The notes beneath the pieces are model-generated. The model was not told where the DNA came from. It saw only the letters and a list, made by a program, of their open reading frames with translations, and searched no databases. This document shows, one piece after another, positions 26,523 through 35,712 of a stretch of DNA of 64,000 nucleotides (the stretch's first letter is position 1; every line of letters begins with the position of its first letter). Location: the NCBI RefSeq assembly GCF_900116285.1, contig NZ_FPAJ01000001.1:558001-622000 (forward strand), in the 5' to 3' direction. Position numbers and translations under genes: made by a program. The stretch is from Sulfitobacter marinus (lineage in GTDB: Bacteria; Pseudomonadota; Alphaproteobacteria; Rhodobacterales; Rhodobacteraceae).

Positions 26523-27677
26523 ATGGCTGAAACCCCCGATCATTCCCCGAAATACGCCGAATTTTTCTGCGGCGGCGGGATGGTGCGTGCTGCTTTGCAA
26601 GACCGCTGGGAGTGCGTGCTGGCCAACGACATTGATGCGATGAAATGCAAGGTGTACGGGCAAAACTGGGGCACTGGGGGCCTTCATGAATGCGATATCG
26701 CGGTCCTTGATGATGCGCTGCTGTGCGAACAGATCGACCTTTACTGGGCGTCCAGCCCTTGTCAGGATTTCAGTCTGGCAGGTAAGGGGCGCGGGCTGTC
26801 TGGGGCGCGCAGCGGTGTGTTTTCCCTTTGGGCGGACAAGATCACGACGGCGATCAAGGCGGGCTTTGCGCCTCGGATTATCGCCTTTGAAAACGTGGTT
26901 GGGCTGGTGTCGCGCAATGGGGGCGCTGATCTGAACACGGTCCTCGCGACTTTTGTTAACCTTGGCTACAAGGTTGGCGCGCTCGAGATTGATGCGCGCC
27001 GTTTCCTGCCGCAAAGCCGCCCACGGTTGTTTGTGGTCTGCGTGCGCAACGACATTGATATTACCGGGCTGACGGCACCCAAGCCGTCCCACGCGTTTCA
27101 CGGCAAAAAACTGCAAAAGTTTCTGGGTGCGGCGACGCGGCCCGTGCGGTCAAACTGGGTCTGGTGGAAGTTGGACGATGCGCCCGCTGCCGATTATGCA
27201 TTGGAAGACGTGTTGGAAAAACGTGCGTCGATGCCTTGGTTTTCGGACGCTGATACAGACCGCCTTGTGACCCTGATGTCGCCGCCCAGTCTTGAGCGTT
27301 TGCGCGTGGCCCGCAAGGCAGGGCGCACGGTTGTTGGCACGATCTACAAACGCGGTCGGCCAGATGCGGACGGTAATGTGCGCCAACGGGCAGAGCTGCG
27401 CACCGATGGCTTGGCGGGGTGCTTGCGCACACCTGCGGGCGGATCGTCGCGGCAAATTCTGTTGTTTATCAAGGGCAATCGTACCCGCGCACGGCTCGTT
27501 TCCTCGCGCGAGGTGGCGCGCCTGATGGGGCTGGCCGACAGTTACCGGATGCCGGACACTTATAACAACGCCTACCGAGTCGCGGGTGATGGCGTCGCCG
27601 TGCCGGTGGTGCGCTACCTTGATCATGCGCTCTTTGCGCCAATCCTTGCGCGCCGCAGCTTGGAAGCCGTCGCATGA
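26523..27677 (+). CDS. DNA (cytosine-5)-methyltransferase
   Basis: 384-residue C5 methyltransferase with all core motifs in normal order: motif I AEFFCGGGMVRAAL; motif IV SSPCQDFSLAG with catalytic C80; motif VI AFENVVGLV with E123; motif VIII QSRPRLFVV from Q164; motif X GDGVAVPVVRYL near the end. The short target-recognition region lies between VIII and X. Sequence specificity cannot be read. It overlaps by 4 bases a GIY-YIG gene, suggesting a type II restriction-modification pair. It follows ispG by 64 bases. Confidence 0.93.
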   Translation: MAETPDHSPKYAEFFCGGGMVRAALQDRWECVLANDIDAMKCKVYGQNWGTGGLHECDIAVLDDALLCEQIDLYWASSPCQDFSLAGKGRGLSGARSGVFSLWADKITTAIKAGFAPRIIAFENVVGLVSRNGGADLNTVLATFVNLGYKVGALEIDARRFLPQSRPRLFVVCVRNDIDITGLTAPKPSHAFHGKKLQKFLGAATRPVRSNWVWWKLDDAPAADYALEDVLEKRASMPWFSDADTDRLVTLMSPPSLERLRVARKAGRTVVGTIYKRGRPDADGNVRQRAELRTDGLAGCLRTPAGGSSRQILLFIKGNRTRARLVSSREVARLMGLADSYRMPDTYNNAYRVAGDGVAVPVVRYLDHALFAPILARRSLEAVA

Positions 27678-28213
27678 CAACCGCGCAAAGTTTTCGCGGT
27701 AAGGCGCTAAGCGCGCTGACCAATCAAATCGGTGTCTATGCGCTTTGCGATCTGGATCAGCAGCCGATTTATGTGGGTCAGTCGGTGGATGGCATTCGCA
27801 CGCGGGTACGCCGGCATCTGACCTCGGCGCGGTCTGACGTGATCGCCAACCGTCAGATCGATGTATGGGAAATCGCCTTCGTCTGGGCGTGGCCTGTTGA
27901 AAGTGCCGATCAGGTTGAACCATTGGAGCGGGCTATTTTTGCCCATTATGACGCCGAGCTGCCTTTGATGAACGGCAAGGCCATGGTGCCGGGCGGTGGC
28001 ACTGTGACGTGGCCGGAAAAACAGGTCGCCCAAGTGATCGAGGAGGAAGAGCGGCAATCGCGGTTGATCCCGTCAAACCGGCTGCCCCGTCAGATCAAGC
28101 AATATGACCTTTTGGTGGATTACATCCTGACGGTGAAAGAGGCCCCGCATCTAAAGCGGTCGCTTGATGCGCATTTTGCGCGGATGGTTCGATATCATCA
28201 GCGCTTTTTGTGA
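27674..28213 (+). CDS. GIY-YIG nuclease-like protein, putative restriction endonuclease
   Basis: 179 residues. A GIY-YIG core is visible: GVY at 20-22, YVG at 33-35, then RTRVRRHL with candidate catalytic R44 and H48, and LERAI with E85 as metal ligand. Type II enzymes of this fold exist (Eco29kI group), which carry a Y/Y/R/H/E active site like this one. It is translationally coupled to the C5 methyltransferase (ATGA overlap). The C-terminal half has no recognisable domain and may provide DNA recognition. A non-restriction role is possible. Confidence 0.78.
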   Translation: MTTAQSFRGKALSALTNQIGVYALCDLDQQPIYVGQSVDGIRTRVRRHLTSARSDVIANRQIDVWEIAFVWAWPVESADQVEPLERAIFAHYDAELPLMNGKAMVPGGGTVTWPEKQVAQVIEEEERQSRLIPSNRLPRQIKQYDLLVDYILTVKEAPHLKRSLDAHFARMVRYHQRFL

Positions 28214-28340
28214 TGGACCGATGGATGGCATCATCACTTAATATATAGGTTTAAGTTTAACTGTTAAGATTTTGATATTAAATGTTAATAATGTATGAAG
28301 TTGCCGGACAGAAACCCCACACATCATAATTATATCTACC
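28214..28340. other. AT-rich intergenic stretch
   Basis: 127 bases, strikingly AT-rich (runs such as TTAATATATAGG and TTAAGATTTTGATATTAAATG) between convergent genes. No gene and no clear hairpin terminator. It may mark the right edge of the methyltransferase/GIY-YIG insertion. Confidence 0.5.
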
Positions 28341-29099
28341 TTAGCCGCGTTTTTCTTCCATGATGGCTTTCATCTGATCGTAAGGCAAATACCCGCGCAG
28401 CAACTCGTCTTGCATGACAAATGTGGGGGTGCCGGTGATCGAAAGAACCTGTGCCAAGGCACGGGTTTTGGCCAATTCCGCGGTCACTTCTGCGCTGTCC
28501 ATTTTTTCTGTGATGGCATCTGCATCCAGATCAAAGCTTTTGGCCAAGCGGCCCAGCGAGGTCGGTGTGATATCGCCGTTAAAGCTCATCAGCGCGTCAT
28601 GGATTGATTTATAGCCTTCGTCGCCTGCGATTAGCTTGGTGGCAATCGCAAAGCGCGAGGCGACCATAGATTGCTCACCCAGGATCGGTAACTCTTTGAC
28701 GACAAAACGGATATTGCCGTCGCCGTTCACCAGTTTTTCAACTTCGGAAAACGCCTTTTTGCAATAGCCACAGCGGTAATCCATGAATTCCACGATGGTG
28801 ATATCGCCCTCGGGGTTGCCGCCTACGTAGGAATAGCCATCGTTAAAGATCGCATCGGCATTGTCGGCGACCAGATTGAGATCGGCCTGGGCCTGCGCTT
28901 CGGCTTCATTGGCTTGCAGCTGGTTCACCGCTTCCATGATCACGTGGGGGTTTTCCATCAGATAGGCGCGCACCTCGACGCCGAACTGCGCCCGCTCTGC
29001 ATCGGTCAATTCGGTCAAATCCATGGCTTGCGCGGACCCGCCAAGGGCCAAGGCCATCATTGCGCCGGAGAAAAGAGAAGAAGCGATCGCTTTGGTCAT
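28341..29099 (-). CDS. DsbA-family periplasmic thiol-disulfide oxidoreductase
   Basis: 252 residues from the ATG at 29099, which begins a clear Sec signal peptide (MTKAIASSLFSGAMMALALGGSAQA). A helical stretch of about 60 residues precedes the thioredoxin fold, whose active site is CGYCKKAF. The cis-proline segment GTPTFVMQD comes late. The layout matches the Com1/BdbD/DsbA branch, so it should oxidise or isomerise exported proteins. The CGYC dipeptide and the N-terminal dimerisation-like region resemble ScsC/DsbC-type proteins in other alphaproteobacteria. Confidence 0.92.
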   Translation of the reverse strand: MTKAIASSLFSGAMMALALGGSAQAMDLTELTDAERAQFGVEVRAYLMENPHVIMEAVNQLQANEAEAQAQADLNLVADNADAIFNDGYSYVGGNPEGDITIVEFMDYRCGYCKKAFSEVEKLVNGDGNIRFVVKELPILGEQSMVASRFAIATKLIAGDEGYKSIHDALMSFNGDITPTSLGRLAKSFDLDADAITEKMDSAEVTAELAKTRALAQVLSITGTPTFVMQDELLRGYLPYDQMKAIMEEKRG

Positions 29100-29236
29100 T
29101 GGGGTACTCACTGTTGTTGCGCGGGCCTTGGGCGGCTTTGGCACAGGTGGTGCGCGATTTTGGGCCATCGCACAAGGGTTGACGACACCAACATGGTGCG
29201 GTGAAAGGTCATTGCCCGAAGTTTAGGATTAAGCCC

Positions 29237-30379
29237 ATGCGCATTTCAACCCGTTCTCAGGTCGATCCCTTTATCGTGATGGACGTGATGCAAGCCGCAT
29301 CGGCTGCCGAGGCCGCTGGCCGCCACATTATTCACATGGAGGTGGGGCAACCCGGCACCGGTGCGCCGACGGGCGCAACTGCTGCCTTGGCCAAGGCGAT
29401 GGATGACGGCGCATTGGGCTATACCGTCGCCTTGGGCCTGCCAGCCTTGCGCGCGCGCATCGCGCAGATGTATGGCGAATGGTACAATGTTGATCTGGAC
29501 CCGAACCGCGTGGTGATTACGTCGGGGTCGTCGGGCGGGTTCATCCTCGCTTTTACTGCGCTATTTGACACCGGTGACAAGGTTGGCATCGGCGCGCCGG
29601 GTTACCCCAGCTACCGGCAGATCCTTAGGGCGCTGGCGCTGAACCCCGTCGATCTGCCCACATCGCCCGACAACCGCTATCAGCCTGTTCCGGCCGATTT
29701 CGCAGGCATGGACCTCAAGGGGCTGTTGGTCGCGTCACCCGGAAACCCCACCGGAACAATGCTGGATCACCCGTCAATGAAGGCGCTGATTGAGGCGACC
29801 CAAGGGCAGGGGGCGTCGTTTGTCTCGGACGAGATTTACCATGGCATCGAATACCAGAAAAAGGCCGTTACTGCGCTTGAGATCACCGATGACGCCTATG
29901 TGATAAATTCATTCTCCAAATATTTTTCCATGACCGGCTGGCGCGTGGGTTGGATGGTCGTGCCCGAAGACCACGTGCGCGTGGTTGAGCGTATTGCACA
30001 GAACATGTTTATCTGTGCGCCCCACGCCAGTCAGGTTGCAGCCCTTGCAGCGATGGATTGCGACGGTGAATTGCAAGCCAACATGGATGTGTATCGCGCT
30101 AACCGGACGTTGATGATCGACGGGTTACGTGCCGCGGGTTTCACCAGCTTTGCACCACCAGACGGGGCGTTTTACGTCTATGCCGATGTGTCCGGTATCA
30201 CCGATGACAGCCGCGTTCTGGCGCGCGACATTCTGGATAAGGCAGGGGTTGCCGTCACGCCGGGGCTGGATTTCGACCCCATTCGCGGGCATCAGACCTT
30301 GCGGTTTTCCTATGCCCGCAGCACAGCCGATATCGCCGAGGGTATTGCGCGGTTCAAGGCGTATATGGCGGCGCGCTGA
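29237..30379 (+). CDS. PLP-dependent aminotransferase class I/II
   Basis: 380 residues from the ATG at 29237 with AGGA upstream. Fold type I motifs: SGSSGGFILAF, SPGNPTGT, SDEIYHGIEY and the PLP lysine in NSFSKYFSMTGWRVGW, with RFSYARS giving the substrate-carboxylate arginine near the end. The aspartate/branched-chain-type scaffold does not define the substrate; such Roseobacter genes are usually annotated as pyridoxal-phosphate-dependent aminotransferases. It is divergent from the dsbA-like gene. Confidence 0.92.
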   Translation: MRISTRSQVDPFIVMDVMQAASAAEAAGRHIIHMEVGQPGTGAPTGATAALAKAMDDGALGYTVALGLPALRARIAQMYGEWYNVDLDPNRVVITSGSSGGFILAFTALFDTGDKVGIGAPGYPSYRQILRALALNPVDLPTSPDNRYQPVPADFAGMDLKGLLVASPGNPTGTMLDHPSMKALIEATQGQGASFVSDEIYHGIEYQKKAVTALEITDDAYVINSFSKYFSMTGWRVGWMVVPEDHVRVVERIAQNMFICAPHASQVAALAAMDCDGELQANMDVYRANRTLMIDGLRAAGFTSFAPPDGAFYVYADVSGITDDSRVLARDILDKAGVAVTPGLDFDPIRGHQTLRFSYARSTADIAEGIARFKAYMAAR

Positions 30380-30447
30380 AAGGCTGGTCGCGCGGGACCG
30401 CAGGTGATAGATTGCCCGCAAACACCACGATCAGAACGGTGACAGGC

Positions 30448-31662
30448 ATGCGGTTTTTCCCAATATTGGCAACGCTTTTGGCGTTTGCACATCCGGTACC
30501 GGCCCAAGAGCTGACGGCCTTTGCCCGCGTGGACCCGGGGCCGAGCGAGATTTCAGATGGCTGGTTTGGCAGCACCACGCTGACGCTGCACCTAAGTCAG
30601 GGTGTGCCATTTCGGGTGTTTCTGCTGGATGATCCTGCGCGCCTTGTCGTTGATTTTCGCGAGGCAGATTGGTCGGGCGTCAAAACTGCTGACTTGCTGG
30701 CAGAACCGGGCAATATCAGCGACTTACGCTTTGGTCCGTTTCAACCCGGATGGTCGCGGCTGGTGGCTGATCTGGCCAAACCGATGGTGCCGCGTGATAT
30801 CGCAATGCCGGTGGACAGTGGCTCGGGTAAGGCGAAGCTTGAGATCACGCTGGAGCGGGTTGAGGCGAGCGCGTTTTCAGCCGCCGCCGGTGCGCCGACG
30901 GATCCGGCCTGGACCTTGGCGCTGGCAGCACCGCCCAAACCTGCCAAAGCCCAAGGCGAGGATCAGTTTCTGGTTATCCTTGATCCGGGCCACGGCGGTG
31001 TTGATCCGGGGGCAGAAAACAGCGGCATTCTGGAAAAGGACCTGATGCTGACTATGGCCCATGCGCTGCGCGATACCCTGAAACGGGATGGCATCGACGT
31101 GGTGATGACCCGCGATAGCGACATGTTTGTTGCGCTCGAGACCCGCGTCGCGATTGCGCATCAGGCGCAGGGGGACATGTTTATATCGCTGCACGCAGAC
31201 AGCCTGCAACAGGGCGGGGCAAAAGGGGCCACAGTCTATACCCTGTCGGAAGAGGCCAGCGATACCGCCACCGAACATCTTGCGGCGCGACACAACCGGT
31301 CTGACATCATTGCGGGGGCCGATCTGACCGGATCGGATGATCAGGTCGCAGGCATTTTGCTGGATTTGGCGCGGCAGGAAACCGAACCCCGCTCGGTTGC
31401 GGCAGCGAAAACGCTGGTGGCGGGGATGAAGGCCGCAGGCGCGCCGATGAACAGCCGCCCGTTGCGCAATGCCGGTTTTTCGGTCCTGAAATCGGCGGAT
31501 ATTCCGTCGGTTCTGATCGAGGTCGGGTTTCTAAGCAATGACCGTGACATGAACAACCTGCGCGATCCGATCTGGCGGGCGGTGATGGTTGCGGCGATTG
31601 CTGATGCGATCAAAAAATGGCGGGATCAGGATGCAGCACTTAAGCCGTTGATCCGCCAGTAA
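30448..31662 (+). CDS. N-acetylmuramoyl-L-alanine amidase (AmiC type)
   Basis: 404 residues from the ATG at 30448, which opens a signal peptide (RFFPILATLLAFAHPVPAQE). An AMIN-like domain (about 35-145) should localise it at the septum or outer wall. The zinc amidase_3 domain has LDPGHGGVDPGAENSG, a glutamate ligand in the next helix, ISLHADSLQQGG and IEVGFLSN. It cleaves the stem peptide from muramic acid during cell separation. It lies upstream of mrcA, making a cell-wall pair. Confidence 0.94.
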   Translation: MRFFPILATLLAFAHPVPAQELTAFARVDPGPSEISDGWFGSTTLTLHLSQGVPFRVFLLDDPARLVVDFREADWSGVKTADLLAEPGNISDLRFGPFQPGWSRLVADLAKPMVPRDIAMPVDSGSGKAKLEITLERVEASAFSAAAGAPTDPAWTLALAAPPKPAKAQGEDQFLVILDPGHGGVDPGAENSGILEKDLMLTMAHALRDTLKRDGIDVVMTRDSDMFVALETRVAIAHQAQGDMFISLHADSLQQGGAKGATVYTLSEEASDTATEHLAARHNRSDIIAGADLTGSDDQVAGILLDLARQETEPRSVAAAKTLVAGMKAAGAPMNSRPLRNAGFSVLKSADIPSVLIEVGFLSNDRDMNNLRDPIWRAVMVAAIADAIKKWRDQDAALKPLIRQ

Positions 31663-31791
31663 CCCTTGACGTGATAGCCGGATCCAACCTGCGCGGGTTA
31701 TCGCCAAACGCCCACCGCATCGTGTTTTGACGATTCCAATTCGCCCGCGTATAGACGGGTTAATCTACAGCCTTGCAAGGGACTGCCACAC

Positions 31792-34347
31792 GTGTTTCGC
31801 TTAATCCTATCCTTCTTTGGGGGTATTTTCACCACCCTGACCATGGGCATCGGCATGGTTGTTTTGACCGTTGGGGCGGTGTTTTGGATGTATGGGCGCG
31901 ATTTGCCCAGCCACGAATCCCTTGCGCAATATACGCCGCCAACCATCAGCCGGATTTATTCCGGTCAGGGGCGCTTGATTGATGAATTCGCCAAGGAACG
32001 GCGTCTGTTTGCACCCGCCGATACGATCCCGCCGCTGATCAAGCAGGCGTTTATTTCGGCGGAAGACAAGAATTTTTACACCCACGAGGGGTATGATTTG
32101 CGCGGCATCGGCGCTGCTGCGGTGGATGCGGTGCGCACGCGTGGCAAAGATGTGCGCGGTGCGTCGACGATCACCCAGCAGGTCATGAAGAACTTTTTGC
32201 TGTCCGGTGATCGCCGTGCTGAACGCAAGATCAAGGAAATTATCCTTGCCGCCCGGCTTGAGGAAACCCTGCCCAAAGAGAAAATCCTTGAGCTGTACCT
32301 GAACGAGATTTTTCTGGGCCAGAATTCATATGGGGTCGCCGCCGCCTCGCAGACCTATTTCAACAAGACGCTGAGCGAGCTTGCCCCGCATGAGGCCGCT
32401 TTTCTGGCGTCTTTGCCCAAGGCACCATCAGATTACCATCCGGTGCGCCGCAAGGACCGTCTGATCCAGCGCCGGAATTTCGTTCTGCGCGAAATGAAGG
32501 AAAACGGCTATATCAGCCAAGCCGTTTATGAAGCCGAAGTCGCGCAACCGCTTCGGTCGGTTCAAAACGGGGACTTTGAAAGCTTTAAGGCCGAACTGCC
32601 GCCGCGCGATTACTTTACCGATGAAATTCGCCGCCAACTGTCCGAGAACTTTGGCGAGGGCGAGTTTTTCACCGGCGGTTTGACCGTGCGCGCCACCATC
32701 GACAACGAAATGCAGCCTATCGCCGCGCAGGCCTTGCAGCAGCAACTTGAGGAATATGATCGCGGCGTTGGCATCTGGCGCGGCACCGGCAAAACGATCC
32801 CGGCGGAACAGTTGACCGACGAAGCCACATGGCGCGAAGCACTGGCCGAGCAGCGCGTGTCGCGTGATGTTGATCTGGAAAACCCGTGGTTCCCTGCCGT
32901 TGTGCTGAGCGTGGGCGACAAAGATGCGCGGATCGGTATTGAGGGCGTGCCGGAAACCGCCGAAGGCCATTATATTACTGCCAAAGACGTGCAATGGGCC
33001 CGCAAACGTCTCGCTGACGGCAAGCTGGCGCGCAAAGCAAAGGTGGCGGGCGATTTGCTGGAGGTCGGCGACGTCGTATTGGTGCGCCGTATGACCTCGG
33101 ATGATGACGGGTCCTTTATTCGCTGGTCCTTGCGCCAGGTCCCCGAGGTGCAGGGCGGTTTTGTGGCGATGGACGCCAACACCGGCCGCGTGATCGCGAT
33201 GCAGGGCGGGTTCTCGTATCAGGCGTCGGTGTTCAACCGCGCCACCCAAGCCAAACGGCAGCCCGGCTCCAGCTTTAAGCCCTTTGTCTATGCGGCGGCC
33301 CTTGATAGCGGCTATACTCCGGCGACCATCGTGGTGGATGCCCCGATCGAGATTAACACGCCCCAAGGCATGTGGCGGCCGCGCAATTCGTCGAACAAGT
33401 TTTACGGTCCCACGCCACTGCGCACAGGCATCGAACAATCGCGTAACCTGATGACAATCCGCTTGGCACAAGAGGTCGGTATGGATGTTGTCGGGGACTA
33501 TGCAGAACGGTTTGGCGTTTATGATCAGCTGTCCCCGGTTTTGGCCAACGCCTTGGGGTCGCAGGAAACCACGCTTTACCAAATGGTATCCGCCTATGCG
33601 ATGTTCGCCAATGGCGGCGAACGGGTCGCGCCGACCCTCGTGGACCGGGTACAGGACCGTTATGGGCGCACCGTCTATCGGCATGACCAACGCATCTGTA
33701 ATGATTGCCAACTGCCCACGCTTGATCCCGGTGTTGCGCCGCGCATCATATCCAACCGTGAACGTGTGATGGACCCGATCACCGCCTATCAATTGACGGC
33801 GATGATGAAAGGGGTCGTGGACCGCGGCACCGCCAGCAGTGCGATCAATTTACCAGTGCCAATCGCAGGCAAAACCGGGACAACAAATGACGCCAAAGAC
33901 GTTTGGTTTGTGGGCTTTTCCAGCAACATTGTGGCCGGATGTTATATCGGTTTCGACAACCCCAGATCCCTGGGCAAGCGCGCCTATGGTGCGGGGATGT
34001 GTGGCCCAGTTTTCCAACGTTTCATGAGCGAAGCCATCAAGAAATACGGCGGCGGCCCGTTTGAGGTGCCTCCGGGCGGTAATTTCATCAACATCGACCG
34101 TTTCACCGGCGCACGGCTGCCCGATGATGCAAGCGGGCCGAATGTGGTTGCGGAATACTTCCGTGATGGCGAATTGCCGATCTTTGGGATCACCTTTGAT
34201 GGCGGCTTTGCCATGGGGTCGGACCTGCCGCTGTTTGAGGAAATCAGCAATGGTGGGGGCCGCTCGGTCACGACATCAACCGGTAAAAAAGCCGTCGTTG
34301 GCCCCAAAGCCAGCTTTGGCACGATCAGTTCCGGTGGGCTTTACTAG
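31792..34347 (+). CDS. mrcA: PBP1A bifunctional penicillin-binding protein
   Basis: 851 residues from a GTG start. One N-terminal membrane anchor, then the glycosyltransferase 51 domain with ISAEDKNFYTHEGYD (catalytic Glu) and GASTITQQVMKNF. An OB-like domain lies in the middle. The transpeptidase has PGSSFKPFVYAAAL (SxxK), IEQSRNLMT (SxN) and KTGTTND (KTG). It polymerises and cross-links peptidoglycan in the periplasm. The length is normal for proteobacterial PBP1A. Confidence 0.96.
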   Translation: MFRLILSFFGGIFTTLTMGIGMVVLTVGAVFWMYGRDLPSHESLAQYTPPTISRIYSGQGRLIDEFAKERRLFAPADTIPPLIKQAFISAEDKNFYTHEGYDLRGIGAAAVDAVRTRGKDVRGASTITQQVMKNFLLSGDRRAERKIKEIILAARLEETLPKEKILELYLNEIFLGQNSYGVAAASQTYFNKTLSELAPHEAAFLASLPKAPSDYHPVRRKDRLIQRRNFVLREMKENGYISQAVYEAEVAQPLRSVQNGDFESFKAELPPRDYFTDEIRRQLSENFGEGEFFTGGLTVRATIDNEMQPIAAQALQQQLEEYDRGVGIWRGTGKTIPAEQLTDEATWREALAEQRVSRDVDLENPWFPAVVLSVGDKDARIGIEGVPETAEGHYITAKDVQWARKRLADGKLARKAKVAGDLLEVGDVVLVRRMTSDDDGSFIRWSLRQVPEVQGGFVAMDANTGRVIAMQGGFSYQASVFNRATQAKRQPGSSFKPFVYAAALDSGYTPATIVVDAPIEINTPQGMWRPRNSSNKFYGPTPLRTGIEQSRNLMTIRLAQEVGMDVVGDYAERFGVYDQLSPVLANALGSQETTLYQMVSAYAMFANGGERVAPTLVDRVQDRYGRTVYRHDQRICNDCQLPTLDPGVAPRIISNRERVMDPITAYQLTAMMKGVVDRGTASSAINLPVPIAGKTGTTNDAKDVWFVGFSSNIVAGCYIGFDNPRSLGKRAYGAGMCGPVFQRFMSEAIKKYGGGPFEVPPGGNFINIDRFTGARLPDDASGPNVVAEYFRDGELPIFGITFDGGFAMGSDLPLFEEISNGGGRSVTTSTGKKAVVGPKASFGTISSGGLY

Positions 34348-34399
34348 CGATCCCATCGCCAAACGCTTGCCCATGCAGCAAGGCTGGTCTATCTCATAC

Positions 34400-34423
34400 G
34401 CGGCCCCGGCATTTCGGGGCCGC
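34400..34423 (+). terminator. terminator after mrcA
   Basis: GCGGCCCC/GGGGCCGC perfect 8-bp stem with an 8-base loop, followed by a T-poor stretch, 53 bases after the mrcA stop and 24 before prfB. Confidence 0.7.
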
Positions 34424-34446
34424 AGTTAATTTAAAGGGCACAAACG

Positions 34447-35571
34447 ATGCGCGCAGAGGCACAAAATACAGCAGATCAGATCAGCAAGTCGCTGGAGCTG
34501 TTGGCACAGCGTTTGAATGTCGAAACGGCACCTTACCGTCTTGAAGAATTCAATGCCCGCGTCGAAGACCCCAACCTTTGGGATGATCCCGATGCGGCGC
34601 AAAAGCTGATGCGCGAACGTCAGGCCTTGGTGGATTCCATGGCGACCTACGAGGGGATCAAGCAAGAGCTTGCCGACAACGTCGAGCTGATCGAGATGGG
34701 CGAGATGGAAGACGACGCCGAAGTCGTCGCCGAGGCCGAGGCCGCGCTGAAGGCGCTGGCCGAAACCGCCGCTCAAAAAGAGCTTGAGGCGTTGCTGAAC
34801 GGCGAGGCGGACAGCAATGATACCTTCCTTGAGATCAACGCAGGCGCGGGCGGTACAGAAAGCTGCGACTGGGCCAATATTCTGGCGCGGATGTATGTCC
34901 GCTGGGCCGAGAAAAAAGGCTATAAGGTCGAGCTGCAATCGGAGAGCCCCGGCGAAGAGGCGGGGATCAAATCGGCGACTTACAAGATCAGCGGTTTGAA
35001 TGCCTATGGGTGGCTGAAATCGGAGTCTGGCGTGCACCGTCTGGTGCGGATCAGCCCGTTTGATTCGGCGGCCAAGCGCCATACATCGTTTAGTTCGATC
35101 TGGGTCTATCCGGTGGTCGACGACAACATCGAGATTGACGTGAACCCCAGCGACATCCGTATTGATACCTATCGGTCTTCGGGCGCGGGCGGTCAGCACG
35201 TGAATACCACGGATTCTGCCGTGCGCATCACCCACCATCCGACCGGGATCGTGGTCACTAGCTCTGAGAAATCCCAGCACCAGAACCGTGACATCGCCAT
35301 GAAGGCCCTGAAATCGCGCCTGTATCAAATGGAGTTGGACCGCCGCAACGCTGCGATCAACGAAGCCCATGAAAACAAGGGCGATGCAGGGTGGGGCAAC
35401 CAGATTCGGTCCTATGTCTTGCAGCCCTATCAGATGGTCAAAGACCTGCGCACGAATTACGAGACCTCCGATACCAAGGGGGTCTTGGACGGTGATCTGG
35501 ACGGGCTGATGGGCGCTGCATTGGCCCTGGCCGTGTCGGGCAAAAGCCGGGCCGAAGCCCAAGCGAGCTAG
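34447..35571 (+). CDS. prfB: peptide chain release factor 2
   Basis: 374-residue RF2 that ends translation at UGA and UAA. The stop-recognition SPF tripeptide is in [14 protein letters not shown] and the peptidyl-hydrolysis GGQ is in [14 protein letters not shown]. The frame is continuous from ATG to stop, so the programmed +1 frameshift of many bacterial prfB genes is absent, as I recall is usual for these alphaproteobacteria. An AAAGGG ribosome site precedes the start. Confidence 0.97.
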   Translation: MRAEAQNTADQISKSLELLAQRLNVETAPYRLEEFNARVEDPNLWDDPDAAQKLMRERQALVDSMATYEGIKQELADNVELIEMGEMEDDAEVVAEAEAALKALAETAAQKELEALLNGEADSNDTFLEINAGAGGTESCDWANILARMYVRWAEKKGYKVELQSESPGEEAGIKSATYKISGLNAYGWLKSESGVHRLVRISPFDSAAKRHTSFSSIWVYPVVDDNIEIDVNPSDIRIDTYRSSGAGGQHVNTTDSAVRITHHPTGIVVTSSEKSQHQNRDIAMKALKSRLYQMELDRRNAAINEAHENKGDAGWGNQIRSYVLQPYQMVKDLRTNYETSDTKGVLDGDLDGLMGAALALAVSGKSRAEAQAS

Positions 35572-35604
35572 GCGGCGAAGGGGCGCTGCCCCCGGCCTTG
35601 CGGC

Positions 35605-35634
35605 CTCCCCCGGGATATTTGAGAGCCAGAGAAG
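35605..35634. repeat. intergenic repeat, copy 1
   Basis: A C-rich run, then GATATTT and GCCAGAGAAG. The same core occurs at 49648-49678 with one indel and few differences. Both copies lie between genes, close to ends of transcripts. Repeats of this style are frequent in Rhodobacterales genomes, as I recall. A nearby GC-rich inverted stretch (35584-35612) may act as terminator of prfB. Confidence 0.65.
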
Positions 35635-35712
35635 CCAGCTGCAACTCTGCCGGGGGCTTGCGTCCGGATTGTTCAGCGCGTTTGATGGCGCGACATCAGG
35701 GAGGCGATTGGC

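Noticed and set aside
34447..35571. Programmed frameshift in prfB
   Set aside because: The frame is open from ATG to stop, with no internal UGA near the start.
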